A stretch of 12,111 nucleotides of DNA from NCBI GenBank assembly GCA_041569895.1, contig JBFFXF010000234.1, positions 1-12,111 of the forward strand. Direction: 5' to 3'. A program made the position numbers and the translations under genes. Below are positions 1 to 5,704 of the stretch, piece after piece. Position 1 is the stretch's first letter. The number at the start of each line of letters is the position of its first letter. This DNA comes from JBFFXF01 sp041569895 (GTDB lineage Bacteria > Planctomycetota > UBA8108 > JACQVS01). Under the pieces are notes generated by a model that was not told where the DNA came from, ran no database searches, and saw nothing but the letters and a program-made list of their open reading frames with translations.

Positions 1-89
1 CGCGAATCAGACTGCCGAATCGAGGGAAGAATCGGACGCAGAGAACGAACAGCCGCCAGAGCGATCTCGAGAGCCTCGAAGCGCTTCAT
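1..89 (-). CDS. Four-helix bundle protein (23S rRNA intervening-sequence/Avd-like family), N-terminal fragment
   Basis: The minus strand reads ATG at 89-87 and stays open to the window edge, giving 29 codons that begin MKRFEALEIALAAVRSL and continue with RPILPSI. A GGAGG Shine-Dalgarno lies 5 bases before the ATG (rc of 95-99), which strongly supports this start. The amphipathic opening with 'ALEIALAAVRSLRP' resembles the first helix of small four-helix-bundle proteins of the S23/intervening-sequence family (about 115-130 residues), which form pentamers and are related to the accessory protein Avd of diversity-generating retroelements. That family knowledge is from memory; only one helix is visible. 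The rest lies beyond base 1. The gene follows glutaredoxin on the same strand but is separated by about 450 bases of palindromes and repeats, so it probably has its own promoter. It could instead be an unrelated small helical protein. Confidence 0.62.
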   Translation of the reverse strand, partial: MKRFEALEIALAAVRSLRPILPSIRQSDS

Positions 90-107
90 GGAAACCTCCG
101 ACCGTGG

Positions 108-156
108 GAGAGAAAGAGTTCGTGGCCGCCGGCCCAGTGCGGCGGCGCTTTCTCTC
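108..156. repeat. Long imperfect hairpin upstream of the four-helix-bundle gene
   Basis: GAGAGAAAG at 108-116 is perfectly complementary to CTTTCTCTC at 148-156. Nested inside, GCCGCC at 125-130 pairs with GGCGGC at 141-146. It lies just before the Shine-Dalgarno of the minus-strand four-helix-bundle gene, so it would fall in that gene's 5' leader if transcription starts further right. It lacks a T-tract on either side, so it is not a clear intrinsic terminator. Role unknown. Confidence 0.6.
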
Positions 157-179
157 CGCGCACCCGGAGCGCAGGGCGT

Positions 180-224
180 GTCAAGAGCGACGAAGTCGCC
201 GAGCGAAGCGAGGGCACTCTTGAC
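180..224. repeat. Inverted repeat, REP-like palindrome
   Basis: GTCAAGAG at 180-187 is the exact reverse complement of CTCTTGAC at 217-224. The 29-base interior holds alternating GACGAAGTC and GAGCGAAGCGAG blocks that could form smaller stems. A second short dyad, GTACC-G-GGTAC, with CGAGT/ACTCG flanks, follows at about 229-250. Nothing coding is supported between 90 and 274. The layout resembles interspersed palindromic elements, but only one copy is in the window. Confidence 0.5.
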
Positions 225-274
225 TCGACCGAGTACCGGGTACACTCGACTCAGCGACGCCGCCGCCCCCCCCG

Positions 275-540
275 CCGCACAGGAAACCCCGCGCATCGAG
301 TCGGAGTCGGAGTCGGAGTCGGAGTCGGACTCGGACATCGGACTCGGACATCGGAGTCGGTCATCGGACTCCGCAACCAGGCCTTCGAGGATGGGTACGG
401 GAACGGGGACGGGGACGGGAACGGGAACGGGTACGGGTACGTTTTTGCAACGATGGGGTCGGAGTCGGACATCGGAGTCGGTCTCGGAATCCGAGTCGGA
501 CTCGGAATCGATCGAGGACGAGGACGAGCACGAACGAGAT
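275..540 (-). repeat. Composite hexamer-repeat element, copy 1
   Basis: Read on the minus strand, starting just after the glutaredoxin stop, the element contains three anchors: anchor A (rc of 441-460, plus-strand consensus GTTTTTGCRACGWTGGGGTC), anchor B (rc of 373-387, CGAAGGCCTGGTTGC) and anchor C (rc of 275-310). The DNA between anchors is made of six-base units: GTACCC/GTTCCC/GTCCCC types between A and B, CCGACT/CCGATG types between B and C. Extra CCGACT- and GTCCTC-type units (461-529) fill the gap from the stop codon to anchor A. A TCCGAGT/ACTCGGA hairpin sits at 490-506. Copy 2 at 5268-5505 shares all three anchors in the same order. No coding function is supported; open frames across it give only repetitive SESESES or GTGTGTG peptides. 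Confidence 0.85.
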
Positions 541-807
541 CTACGACGACCCCTCGGCCTCGAGCAACGAATCCAGCTCCCCCTTCCTCTCCAGCGCGTA
601 CGTCTCATCGAACCCGCCGATGAACTTCTCCCCCACGAAGACCATCGGCACGGTCATCCAGCCGGTCTCCTCGACGAGTCGGTCGCGGGTCTCGTCGTCG
701 AAGGTGAGGTCGATCTCCTCGAAGGGGACGTTTTTCTTCTCGAAGAGCTGCTTCGCCCGCACGCAGAACGGGCAGTACTGCGTCGTGTAGATCCGCACCC
801 GGCTCAT
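541..807 (-). CDS. grxC: Glutaredoxin (Grx3/GrxC class)
   Basis: An 88-residue dithiol glutaredoxin, a cytoplasmic thiol-disulfide oxidoreductase that reduces protein disulfides and mixed disulfides with glutathione. The active site Y-C-P-F-C lies at residues 11-15 (C12, C15), the cis-proline TVP motif at 52-54 (P54), and the GG glutathione-binding turn at 64-65. Length fits the usual 80-90 residues. The chosen start (ATG at 807-805) puts the first beta strand, VRIYTTQYC, at the normal place, and a GGGAG lies 10 bases upstream. An upstream ATG at 873 would add 22 charged residues and overlap the previous gene, so it is less likely. It lies 56 bases after the dockerin-like gene on the same strand and may be co-transcribed with it. 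The stop codon (TAG, 543-541) directly abuts repeat element copy 1. The grxC symbol is by class resemblance. Confidence 0.93.
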   Translation of the reverse strand: MSRVRIYTTQYCPFCVRAKQLFEKKNVPFEEIDLTFDDETRDRLVEETGWMTVPMVFVGEKFIGGFDETYALERKGELDSLLEAEGSS

Positions 808-863
808 CTTCGCGTCACTCCCTGTCTCGCCGCTCTCTTCTCTCCATTCCCTTTCCTGCTTTC

Positions 864-1688
864 CTACGCGCACGTTCCCAGCGGGTCCTCGCAGTCGCCG
901 AGCGGGTCGTCGGTCGGATCATCGCCGCAGGTCGTCGGGCCGGGGGACGGCGGCGTCGTGCCGCCGAGGAAGAGGAAGTTGAGGATGAAGCTGGCGTCGG
1001 AGATGTCCATCCGGCCGTCGTCGTTCGCATCCGCCGCGTCGGGGCAGGCGGGGTCGGCGCCGCCGAGGAAGAGGAAGTTGAGCAGGAAGGACGCGTCCGA
1101 GATGTCCACCGAGCGGTCGCCGTTGGCGTTGCCGCGCCGGAACTCGACGCCGCTCGGCTCCTCGATGAAGATCACGCCGTCGCGGTTGTTCATCTCCGCG
1201 ATCCGCGATCCCTCCGTGTCGACGAGGAGGTTGATCTCGACTGGCGTGGTCGGGTCGCCGTCGTCACGCGCGTCGCGGAAGTCGATCGACGTCACGGTGG
1301 GAGACGTCGCGACCACCACGGCGACCAGCTCCAGGACGATCGTGTCGCTCGCCGGAGGGATCGACCGCGCGGCCTCGAAATCGAGCACGACGCCGTAGAC
1401 CACTCGTCCCGACCCGACGCGGCCGGCCTGGAAGTCGGAACCCAGGGTCACGCCGACCGTGAGGGCATCGGAGAGGTCGAGGAACTGCTCGTCGTAGCTC
1501 AGCGCGACGGAGAACGCGAGGATCTCCCGATCGTTCTCGCAGCGGACGGGGATGACCACGCCGGTCTCGCCGATCTCGAGCGTGTGCTGGTCGATGAAGA
1601 GGCGATTGTCGGCGTGTGCCGGGACGGCGATGAGCGCGACGAGTGTCGTGGCGAGGAGCGCGGCGAGGGTGCGGGCTCTGGGTTGCAT
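864..1688 (-). CDS. Exported cohesin-like/dockerin-like protein
   Basis: A 274-residue secreted protein. Residues 1-26 are a signal peptide (R4/R6, hydrophobic stretch to 22, AHA at 24-26 before the cut). Residues about 28-178 are a beta-rich segment typical of the cohesin/carbohydrate-binding-module fold (I-G-E-T-G-V-V-I-P-V, 'FSVALSYDEQFLDLS'). Residues 187-210 and 219-243 are two EF-hand-like dockerin repeats, each of the form D/NxNxDxxxDISDASFxLNFLFLGG. A short tail rich in C, D and P ends the protein. The start ATG (1688-1686) follows a strong AAAGGAG with a 5-base gap; an upstream in-frame ATG at 1847 would add 53 non-signal residues through the repeat leader and is rejected. No catalytic domain is seen. 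The likely role is extracellular binding or scaffolding, and the partner is unknown. Such modules recur in planctomycetes outside true cellulosomes. Confidence 0.85.
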   Translation of the reverse strand: MQPRARTLAALLATTLVALIAVPAHADNRLFIDQHTLEIGETGVVIPVRCENDREILAFSVALSYDEQFLDLSDALTVGVTLGSDFQAGRVGSGRVVYGVVLDFEAARSIPPASDTIVLELVAVVVATSPTVTSIDFRDARDDGDPTTPVEINLLVDTEGSRIAEMNNRDGVIFIEEPSGVEFRRGNANGDRSVDISDASFLLNFLFLGGADPACPDAADANDDGRMDISDASFILNFLFLGGTTPPSPGPTTCGDDPTDDPLGDCEDPLGTCA

Positions 1689-1736
1689 TGTTTCTCCTTT
1701 GAGGTGACAGGTCTGCGTGGCGCCGGGAGAGGAGGA

Positions 1737-1787
1737 ACGCAGATTACGCAGATTGACGCAGATTGACGCAGAGAGACGGTCCCAACG
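1737..1787. repeat. ACGCAGATT short tandem repeat with a solo anchor-A-like tail
   Basis: Four units of 9-10 bases in tandem: ACGCAGATT (1737-1745), ACGCAGATTG (1746-1755), ACGCAGATTG (1756-1765), ACGCAGAGAG (1766-1775). The end of this array, 1767-1787, closely matches 5268-5289 at the start of repeat element copy 2 (CGCAGAGA-S-ACGG-W-CCC-AACG, with a one-base gap). It lies in the leader of the minus-strand dockerin-like gene. Arrays of this ACGCAGATT type are scattered through many bacterial genomes and often produce spurious ITQITQIDAD peptides in annotation. Confidence 0.75.
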
Positions 1788-1817
1788 AGTTGAGGGCTCT
1801 TGAATCGTATCCCGCTC

Positions 1818-1847
1818 TATATAATCGGGCTCTGAAGACACAATCAA
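1818..1847. promoter_or_regulatory. Divergent promoter region between the dockerin-like gene and the cyclotransferase gene
   Basis: This is the only AT-rich spot in the 185-base divergent gap. On the minus strand, TTGATT (rc of 1842-1847) is 18 bases from TATATA (1818-1823), a plausible sigma-70-type promoter for the dockerin-like gene, giving a leader of roughly 120 bases that includes the ACGCAGATT array. On the plus strand a perfect TATAAT occurs at 1820-1825, about 48 bases before the cyclotransferase ATG; its -35 is not convincing (TTGAAT at 1800-1805 is only 14 bases away). Assignment is by sequence resemblance only. Confidence 0.4.
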
Positions 1848-1873
1848 GATCCGATCGGACGCGGCGTGGGGCC

Positions 1874-2287
1874 ATGGACGAGCCGTTGCATATCTTTGTC
1901 TACGGGACGCTCCGTCGGGGGGGGCGGGCCGACATGCACGGGCTGCTGGCGCGTGGCGCCGAGCTGGTGGGGGCCGGGACCTGCGCGGGTCGGCTCTTCC
2001 TGGTCGAGGACTACCCCGGCGTCGTCGGGTCGGAAGACGTCCGCGACGTCGTCCACGGCGAGGTCTACCGGCTGGCGGCGGACCCGGAGGCGCGTTCGGC
2101 GCTGTTGCGCGGGCTCGACCGCTACGAGGGGTACGAGCCGGCGGTGCCCGACGCGTCGCTCTTCGTGCGCGTCGCCGACGACGTCACGCTGGACAGCGGT
2201 GAGACCGTGCGCGCGTGGGTCTATCACTACAACCGGCCGACGATCGGTCTCGAGCGCATCGACTCGGGCGATTTCTTCCGCCGTTGA
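1874..2287 (+). CDS. Gamma-glutamylcyclotransferase-like protein (GGCT/AIG2 fold)
   Basis: A 137-residue cytoplasmic protein of the gamma-glutamylcyclotransferase-like family. Members bind gamma-glutamyl compounds and release 5-oxoproline, or act on gamma-glutamylamines. The diagnostic substrate loop VYGTLRRGG is at residues 9-17, a second conserved segment HGEVYRL at 61-67, and LDRYEGY at 81-87 with the likely catalytic glutamate E85. Size matches small bacterial members (about 110-150). The start at ATG 1874 puts the first strand (HIFVYGTL) at the N-terminus; no good Shine-Dalgarno precedes it (GTGGGG only), and an upstream in-frame ATG at 1763 would begin inside the short-repeat array, so it is rejected. 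The exact substrate cannot be told. It stands alone between the divergent promoter region and the DUF1501 gene 120 bases downstream; a perfect CGCGCCGGCGCG dyad (2289-2300) follows its stop. Confidence 0.87.
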   Translation: MDEPLHIFVYGTLRRGGRADMHGLLARGAELVGAGTCAGRLFLVEDYPGVVGSEDVRDVVHGEVYRLAADPEARSALLRGLDRYEGYEPAVPDASLFVRVADDVTLDSGETVRAWVYHYNRPTIGLERIDSGDFFRR

Positions 2288-2407
2288 ACGCGCCGGCGCG
2301 CGGGCCCGAGCTTGCAATTCCGCGCCTGGTCATGGATGGTGAGGGGGCTGGACCGGAGCGCGGCCGACGTGCGATCGGTGACAGCGGTCCACGACAGGAG
2401 GGCGCGG

Positions 2408-3820
2408 ATGCTGCGAATCGACGGATCGGCGTACCGGCACTGTGACGGGATGACACGGCGGGATTTCCTCACCGCCGGGGCGATCGGATTCGGTGGGCTG
2501 ACGCTCGCCGACCTGCTCCGCGCAGAGGATGCGGCCGGAGTCGGCTCCTCGACGCGGGCAGTGATCAATATTCACCTCGACGGTGGACCGCCGCAGCTCG
2601 ACACCATCGATCCGAAGCCCGAGGCGCCGTCGGAGCTCCGCGGCGAGTTCGGGACGATCCCGACCGCGCTCGACGGGCTGCAAATCTGTGAGCTCCTGCC
2701 GCGACTCGGGTCGATCGCCCGCAAGCTCGCGTTCATCCGCACGCTGGTCGGCTCGGCCGGCGCGCATGACGCCTTCCAGTGCCAGTCCGGCTTTCACAAG
2801 AACGACCTCCGCTCGATCGGCGGACGTCCCGCGATGGGCTCGGTGCTCTCGACGCTGCGCGGCTCGCCGGCCGACACGGCGCCGCCGTTCGTCGACCTCA
2901 TGCAGGGAAGGCCGCTGGTGCGCGACAGCGCGCGTCCCGGGTTCCTCGGGCCGGCTCACGGGCCGTTCCGGCCGGACATCTCGAAGTTCTTCTCGCGGCC
3001 GCTCGAGCCCGGCATGGTCAAGGAGCTGGCGCGGCTCGGGGGCGACCACAGCACCAGCCTGACGCTGATCGACGGGCTCAGCGCGGATCGCCTCGGTGAT
3101 CGAATGCGACTGCTCGCCGACCTCGACCGCATCCGCCGAGACGTCGATTCCCGCGGCGTCATGGACGCGCTCGATCGGTTCACACAGCAGGCGGTCGGCA
3201 TCCTGACGTCGGGGCGCTTCGCCGAGGCGCTCGACCTCTCGCGCGAGGACCCCCGCATCCTCGAGCGCTACACGCTGGCGGAGCCGAACACGAAGGACCG
3301 GTTCACCACCGCCGACGAGGCGAAGGCGACGCTGAAGTTCCTGCTCGCGAGGCGGCTGGTCGAGGCGGGGGTCCGCTGCGTCAGCATCTCGCTGAGCGAC
3401 TTCGACACGCACTCGAAGAACTTCCCGCGCATGCGTCACGTGCTGCCGATCCTCGACTGCGGTCTGCACGCGCTGCTCACCGACCTCGACGAGCGCGGCA
3501 TGCTCGACGACGTGTCGGTCGTCGCGTGGGGCGAGTTCGGCCGCACGCCGAAGATCGACGTCAAATCGGGCGGACGGCACCACTGGCCGCGCGTCGGCAT
3601 CGCGATGCTCGCCGGCGGCGGCATGCGTGTCGGCCAGGTGATCGGCGAGACCGACCGGCAGGCGGGTGAGCCGATATCGCGGCCGGTGCACTACAAGGAC
3701 GTCTTCGCGACGCTCTACCACAACCTCGGCATCGACGCGACCCGCACGACCATCGACGACCCGAGCGGACGCCCGCAGTACCTCCTCGACGAGGGCGAGC
3801 CGCTGCCGGAGCTCGTGTGA
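2408..3820 (+). CDS. DUF1501 family protein (alkaline-phosphatase-like fold), Tat-type N-terminus
   Basis: 470 residues. DUF1501 proteins have the alkaline phosphatase/sulfatase fold and are greatly expanded in planctomycetes; their reaction is not established. The N-terminus has the usual MLRI..C-D-G-x-TRRDFL layout with a twin-arginine pair at 17-18 followed by AGAIGFGG, suggesting Tat export. The first core strand is NIHLDGGPPQLDTIDPKP (54-71), with PPQ where many relatives have PSH. Near the end lie the family hallmarks GEFGRTP (375-381) and GRHHWP (389-394). The ATG at 2408 has AGGAGG six bases upstream (2396-2401); the in-frame ATG at 2312 would add 32 arginine-rich residues and is rejected. 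The stop overlaps the sulfatase start by four bases, so the two are almost certainly co-translated. Relatives more often sit beside DUF1549/DUF1553 cytochrome-type genes, which are absent here. Confidence 0.92.
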   Translation: MLRIDGSAYRHCDGMTRRDFLTAGAIGFGGLTLADLLRAEDAAGVGSSTRAVINIHLDGGPPQLDTIDPKPEAPSELRGEFGTIPTALDGLQICELLPRLGSIARKLAFIRTLVGSAGAHDAFQCQSGFHKNDLRSIGGRPAMGSVLSTLRGSPADTAPPFVDLMQGRPLVRDSARPGFLGPAHGPFRPDISKFFSRPLEPGMVKELARLGGDHSTSLTLIDGLSADRLGDRMRLLADLDRIRRDVDSRGVMDALDRFTQQAVGILTSGRFAEALDLSREDPRILERYTLAEPNTKDRFTTADEAKATLKFLLARRLVEAGVRCVSISLSDFDTHSKNFPRMRHVLPILDCGLHALLTDLDERGMLDDVSVVAWGEFGRTPKIDVKSGGRHHWPRVGIAMLAGGGMRVGQVIGETDRQAGEPISRPVHYKDVFATLYHNLGIDATRTTIDDPSGRPQYLLDEGEPLPELV

Positions 3821-5265
3821 GCGGGACGCGCGGCCGACCCCTGAAACTCGTGGCGCTCGTGGTGGAGACGCTGCTCGCCGCGTCGCTCGTCGTCGCGGCG
3901 GAGGAAACCGACCAGCAGCGCCCGAACATCCTCTTCATCTATACCGACGACCAGGCCCCGACCGCAGTCGGCGCCTGCGGCAACGCCGAGATCCGCACGC
4001 CGCACCTCGACCGGCTCTTCCGCGAGGGCGCGCACCTCGTCAACGCGTTCGTCACCACGCCCGTCTGCAGCCCGTCGCGCGCCGGGCTGATCGCCAGCCG
4101 CTATGGCACCGAGGTCGGCATCCTCGACTGGATCAATCCACGCAGCGAAGCGACGCTCGGCCTGTCGCCGGAGCTGGTCACCTGGCCGGAGCTGCTCGCG
4201 CGCGCGGGCTACAGGAACGGACTGGTCGGCAAGTGGCACCTCGGCACCGAGGACCGCTTCCATCCGACGAAGATGGGATACCACGAGTTCATGGGCCTGC
4301 GGGCGGGCGGCACGAAGGCCTCCAACCCGCGTCTCGAGGTCGACGGCGTCGAGCGCGGGATCGAGGGCTTCACGGCCGACATCCTGACCGACCACGCGAT
4401 CGCGTTTCTCGAGAAGCATCGCGAACGCCCCTTCCTCCTCTCGCTCCACTTTCGCGCGCCGCACTCGCCGTGGCTGCCCGTGCGTCCCGAGGATCTCGCG
4501 CCGTTTCGCGACCTCGATCCGTCCCTGCCCGATCCGGACTTCCCGGGGCTCGACGTCGAGCGCGTCAAGCGCATGACGCGCGAGTACTACGCGAGCGTGG
4601 CGAGCGTCGACCGAAACGTCGGCCGGCTGCTCGCGCGCGTCGACGCGCTCGGCCTGCGCGACCGCACCGTCGTCGTGTTCACGAGCGATCACGGCTACAA
4701 CCTCGGCCACAAGGGTCTCTGGTTCAAGGGGAACGCGCACCGCATGCTGCGCCAGCTTCCCGAGAAGCGGTGGCCGCACATCCCGCCGCGTCGTCGGCCG
4801 AACCTCTTCGACCAGTCGCTGCGCGTGCCGACCGCCGTGCGGTGGCCGGGGCGGATCAAGCCGGGGACAGTGATCCGACGGACGGTCACCAACCTCGACT
4901 GGTACCCGACGATGCTCGACATCGCCGGCGTCGGGCTGCCCGCCGGCGTCGTCATCCGCGGCCGCAGCATCCTCCCCCTCCTCCTCGGCGAGCAGATCGA
5001 ATGGGACGACGACCTCTACGCCGAGTACAGCATGCGACACGGCGCGACGACCGACATGCGCGGGTGGCGCACGCCGGAGTGGAAGCTCGTCATCGACTTC
5101 AAGAACGAGGGCCGCGTCGAGCTCTACGACCTGGTCGCCGACCCGGGCGAGAAACACAACCTGGCCGCGTCGAGCGACCCGAGAGCGATCGCGGCGAGGA
5201 AGCGGCTCGAGGGGAAGATCCGGGAACGGATGCGGGAGCTGGGGGATCCGGCTGTGGGACGGTGA
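3817..5265 (+). CDS. Exported type I sulfatase
   Basis: A 482-residue arylsulfatase-type enzyme that hydrolyses sulfate esters, probably of sulfated polysaccharides, in the periplasm or outside the cell. A signal peptide occupies residues 1-28. Metal-binding residues appear in RPNILFIYTDDQ (36-46; D44, D45) and TSDHGYNLGHKG (289-300; D291, H292). The formylglycine signature CSPSR is at 84-88, C84 being the residue to be oxidised by a maturing enzyme not encoded here. GKWHLG (138-143) is another family hallmark, as is the C-terminal ELYDLVADPGEKHNLA. Length is normal. The start is GTG at 3817, inside the stop of DUF1501 (GTGA overlap), which suits translational coupling. The stop at 5263-5265 is three bases before repeat element copy 2. 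Substrate class cannot be read from sequence alone. Confidence 0.95.
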   Translation: MSGTRGRPLKLVALVVETLLAASLVVAAEETDQQRPNILFIYTDDQAPTAVGACGNAEIRTPHLDRLFREGAHLVNAFVTTPVCSPSRAGLIASRYGTEVGILDWINPRSEATLGLSPELVTWPELLARAGYRNGLVGKWHLGTEDRFHPTKMGYHEFMGLRAGGTKASNPRLEVDGVERGIEGFTADILTDHAIAFLEKHRERPFLLSLHFRAPHSPWLPVRPEDLAPFRDLDPSLPDPDFPGLDVERVKRMTREYYASVASVDRNVGRLLARVDALGLRDRTVVVFTSDHGYNLGHKGLWFKGNAHRMLRQLPEKRWPHIPPRRRPNLFDQSLRVPTAVRWPGRIKPGTVIRRTVTNLDWYPTMLDIAGVGLPAGVVIRGRSILPLLLGEQIEWDDDLYAEYSMRHGATTDMRGWRTPEWKLVIDFKNEGRVELYDLVADPGEKHNLAASSDPRAIAARKRLEGKIRERMRELGDPAVGR

Positions 5266-5267
5266 AC

Positions 5268-5505
5268 CGCAGAGACACGGACCCCAACGTCGCAAAAACT
5301 CGTCCTCGTCCTCGTCCTCGTCCTCGTACCCGTACCCGTTCCCGTGCCCGAAGGGTTGCTCGAGTTGACGGTCGTTTGCGATACCGATACCGACTCCGAT
5401 GACCGACTCCGACTCCGACTCCGACTCCGATACCGATACCGATACCGAATCCGATTCCGATGACCGATACCGACTCCGACTCAATGCACGGGGTTTCGTG
5501 TGCGG
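5268..5505 (+). repeat. Composite hexamer-repeat element, copy 2
   Basis: Starting directly after the sulfatase stop, the plus strand shows a CGCAGAGACACGG lead-in (5268-5280), anchor A (5280-5299, 18 of 20 bases identical to copy 1), hexamers of GTCCTC then GTACCC/GTTCCC type (5300-5348), anchor B CGAAGGGTTGC (5349-5359, copy 1 with a 4-base gap), a short unique spacer, hexamers of CCGATA/CCGACT/CCGATG type, and anchor C (5470-5505, 33 of 36 bases identical to copy 1). The A-to-B distance is 49 bases against 53 in copy 1; B to C is longer (110 against 62) through extra hexamers. No protein is supported. Confidence 0.88.
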
Positions 5506-5520
5506 GCCGCGAAAAAGAAA

Positions 5521-5549
5521 TTGACAGCGGCGCCCTCGGCGTTGATACT
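5521..5549 (+). promoter_or_regulatory. Sigma-70-type promoter for the 1088-residue exported protein
   Basis: A perfect TTGACA (5521-5526) is followed at 17 bases by GATACT (5544-5549, four of six consensus positions). It begins 16 bases after anchor C of repeat element copy 2 and precedes the next gene by about 155 bases, implying a leader of about 150 bases. It is the best promoter match I noticed in the window. Confidence 0.6.
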
Positions 5550-5574
5550 CCCCCCCTCTGGGTCAAAGGCTCGT

Positions 5575-5671
5575 GGGCACTCCTGTAAAACCGGCGCGGG
5601 GAATCTCTGCGCTCTGTTTCTGCAGGGGCATTCTGTAAACCGGACCGGAAGCCCGTTTCCCTGTCAACGGG
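5575..5671 (+). promoter_or_regulatory. Structured 5' leader with a direct repeat and a small hairpin
   Basis: GGGCACTCCTGTAAAACCGG (5575-5594) recurs as GGGCATTCTGTAAACCGG (5626-5643), 51 bases apart start to start. A hairpin CCCGTT/AACGGG (5652-5657 with 5666-5671, 8-base loop) follows, 19 bases before the Shine-Dalgarno GGAGG (5691-5695). No known riboswitch is recognised. The repeat could be a protein- or RNA-binding leader element, or a duplication. Confidence 0.45.
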
Positions 5672-5704
5672 GCGCGCTTCCCGGGCAGTTGGAGGGGCAT
5701 CGCG

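Noticed and set aside
35..50. GACGCAGAGAACGAAC resembling the ACGCAGA repeat unit
   Set aside because: Only one unit, inside the coding part of the four-helix-bundle gene, so probably chance.
275..540. CRISPR-like array
   Set aside because: Units are six bases and contiguous without spacers, so this is not a CRISPR; no cas gene is nearby.
88..1398. Long plus-strand open frame of 436 codons
   Set aside because: It lies antisense to glutaredoxin and the dockerin-like gene and crosses the hexamer element; its peptide is low-complexity (SESESES, GTGTGTG) and shows no family motif.
2289..2300. Perfect CGCGCCGGCGCG dyad after the cyclotransferase stop
   Set aside because: No loop and no T-tract, so not a credible terminator; such dyads are expected in GC-rich DNA.
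2312..2340. Possible promoter TTGCAA-N17-GATGGT before DUF1501
   Set aside because: Both boxes are weak matches and nothing else supports it.
3715..5484. Long minus-strand frame of 589 codons opposite the sulfatase
   Set aside because: It mirrors the codon-position bias of the sulfatase and part of the repeat; sequence is rich in R, E, V and A with no recognisable domain.
275..5505. Composite transposon bounded by inverted copies of the hexamer element
   Set aside because: No transposase or target-site duplication is seen between or beside them; the inverted arrangement is explained by each copy following a gene on opposite strands.
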